Assembly: GCA_016933045.1 (NCBI GenBank)
Contig: JAFGBR010000013.1
Location: 1 to 64,000 of the forward strand
Direction: 5' to 3'
From: Marinilabiliaceae bacterium
GTDB taxonomy: Bacteria; Bacteroidota; Bacteroidia; Bacteroidales; Marinilabiliaceae
Length of the DNA stretch: 64,000 bases
The position numbers and the translations under genes are program-made. Positions 63,704-64,000 of the stretch are shown here, in pieces (position 1 is the stretch's first letter; the number at the start of each line of letters is the position of its first letter). The notes under the pieces are model-generated. The model was given only the letters and a program-made list of their open reading frames with translations, was not told the origin of the DNA and did no database searches.

Positions 63704-64000
63704 TTACTTACTTAACACACCACCATTTTTTACAAGTGTGTCTTCATTATTACTTAAATCTTTCCAATCTACTTTTTTCGTTGGATCAATTCCATTTATA
63801 TATTTTTCAATATTTGTATAGCCATCACCACTAAGGTCACCATTTGCATCGGAAGCATCTTTAGGATTCAACCCATATTGTTTCTCCCATGAATCTGGCA
63901 TACCATCCATATCTGAATCTTTACGTGGTTTTCCTTTATATTCAGGATATCCTCCAACCTGAGCAACATCAGTAATGATTCCCATTTTGTATGAATCACG
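63704..64000 (-). CDS. Pectate-lyase-like protein, C-terminal part, cut by window edge
   Basis: The frame is open to the right edge (RDSYKMGIITDVAQVGGYPE at its visible start). It ends YKGKPRKDSDMDGMPDSWEK, QYGLNPKDASDANGDLSGD and GYTNIEKYINGIDP. This VGG(Y/W)PE...DxDGDGMPDxWEK...DGYTNxExYxN tail is typical of Bacteroidota secreted pectate lyases (PL1-like), where a calcium-binding DxDxDG segment closes the protein. The catalytic beta-helix is outside the window, so the family is inferred from the tail only. It is the first visible gene of the carbohydrate locus. Confidence 0.65.
   Translation of the reverse strand, partial: RDSYKMGIITDVAQVGGYPEYKGKPRKDSDMDGMPDSWEKQYGLNPKDASDANGDLSGDGYTNIEKYINGIDPTKKVDWKDLSNNEDTLVKNGGVLSK

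Noticed and set aside
1-64000. tRNA, rRNA, CRISPR array or riboswitch
   Set aside because: No cloverleaf-like T-loop sequences, no regular spacer-repeat series and no recognised aptamer core were seen while reading; a covariance search would be needed to exclude small RNAs.

Overview
The window is AT-rich DNA from a member of the Bacteroidota, probably a polysaccharide-degrading, Marinilabiliales/Bacteroidales-like organism. The evidence is a type IX secretion C-terminal sorting domain, FISUMP and NigD-like lipoproteins, two DUF3826 proteins, a GldI-like FKBP lipoprotein, many short lipobox signal peptides and a Bacteroidota-type promoter (TTTG-N19-TAnnTTTG) in front of the xylose operon. No rRNA, tRNA or CRISPR array was recognised.

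Layout. (1) 0-15 kb is a mixed housekeeping region: an edge-truncated membrane sensor with a YiiX-like papain-fold protein, a large secreted LamG/TSP3/BNR_4 protein with a T9SS tail (ulvan-lyase-like propeller), a DUF4407 membrane protein, a response regulator-SpoIIE phosphatase, class I fumarase, an HD hydrolase, an M19-like dipeptidase, a DJ-1 protein and a ROK kinase. (2) 15-21 kb holds a xylose operon (xylB-xylA-sugar porter) and a small transaldolase, with a decayed Fic gene between them. (3) 21.3-32 kb is a stress and mobile-element region. It carries a GH130 protein, lmo0937-, CsbD- and sll1863-type stress proteins, a slipin and a GT4 two-domain glycosyltransferase, interrupted by two dead insertion sequences: a DDE transposase remnant at 21.8-22.7 kb and an IS256-type copy at 28.1-29.5 kb with both ends visible. 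(4) 32-39 kb has a cupin, a B12-binding radical SAM enzyme, an HMA-AraC regulator, a run of FKBP-like lipoproteins, an NrnA-type DHH phosphoesterase and ndk. (5) 39-64 kb is one long minus-strand carbohydrate locus.

The carbohydrate locus, in transcription order, is: the C-terminus of a pectate-lyase-like protein (cut by the window edge), a FISUMP lipoprotein, DUF3826, a beta-helix/DUF4955-DUF6298 protein, a GH140-type protein, a DUF559 endonuclease gene inserted between palindromic repeats, a GH43-like lipoprotein, a BNR protein, an (alpha/alpha)6 hydrolase, a second DUF3826, an STN-like/esterase fusion, GH105, a GH78-sialidase-fold fusion, a secreted TIM barrel, a GH141-like beta-helix, another five-bladed propeller, an Asp/Glu racemase-like protein and a BASS-family transporter. 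GH140 + GH141 + GH78 + GH105 + esterase + pectate-lyase-like content points to a branched pectin (rhamnogalacturonan, possibly RG-II-like side chains) as substrate. This is inference: no SusC/SusD pair, sulfatase or HTCS regulator lies inside the window.

The most unusual items are: the DUF559 gene, split by an in-frame amber codon and flanked by facing copies of a dispersed palindromic repeat; a copy of that repeat read into the N-terminus of a GH43-like lipoprotein; the GH78-sialidase fusion; the STN-like domain on an esterase; the IS256 end that supplies the stop codon of a glycosyltransferase; and a 21-bp perfect palindrome near an HMA-AraC regulator whose half-site recurs 1.7 kb away.
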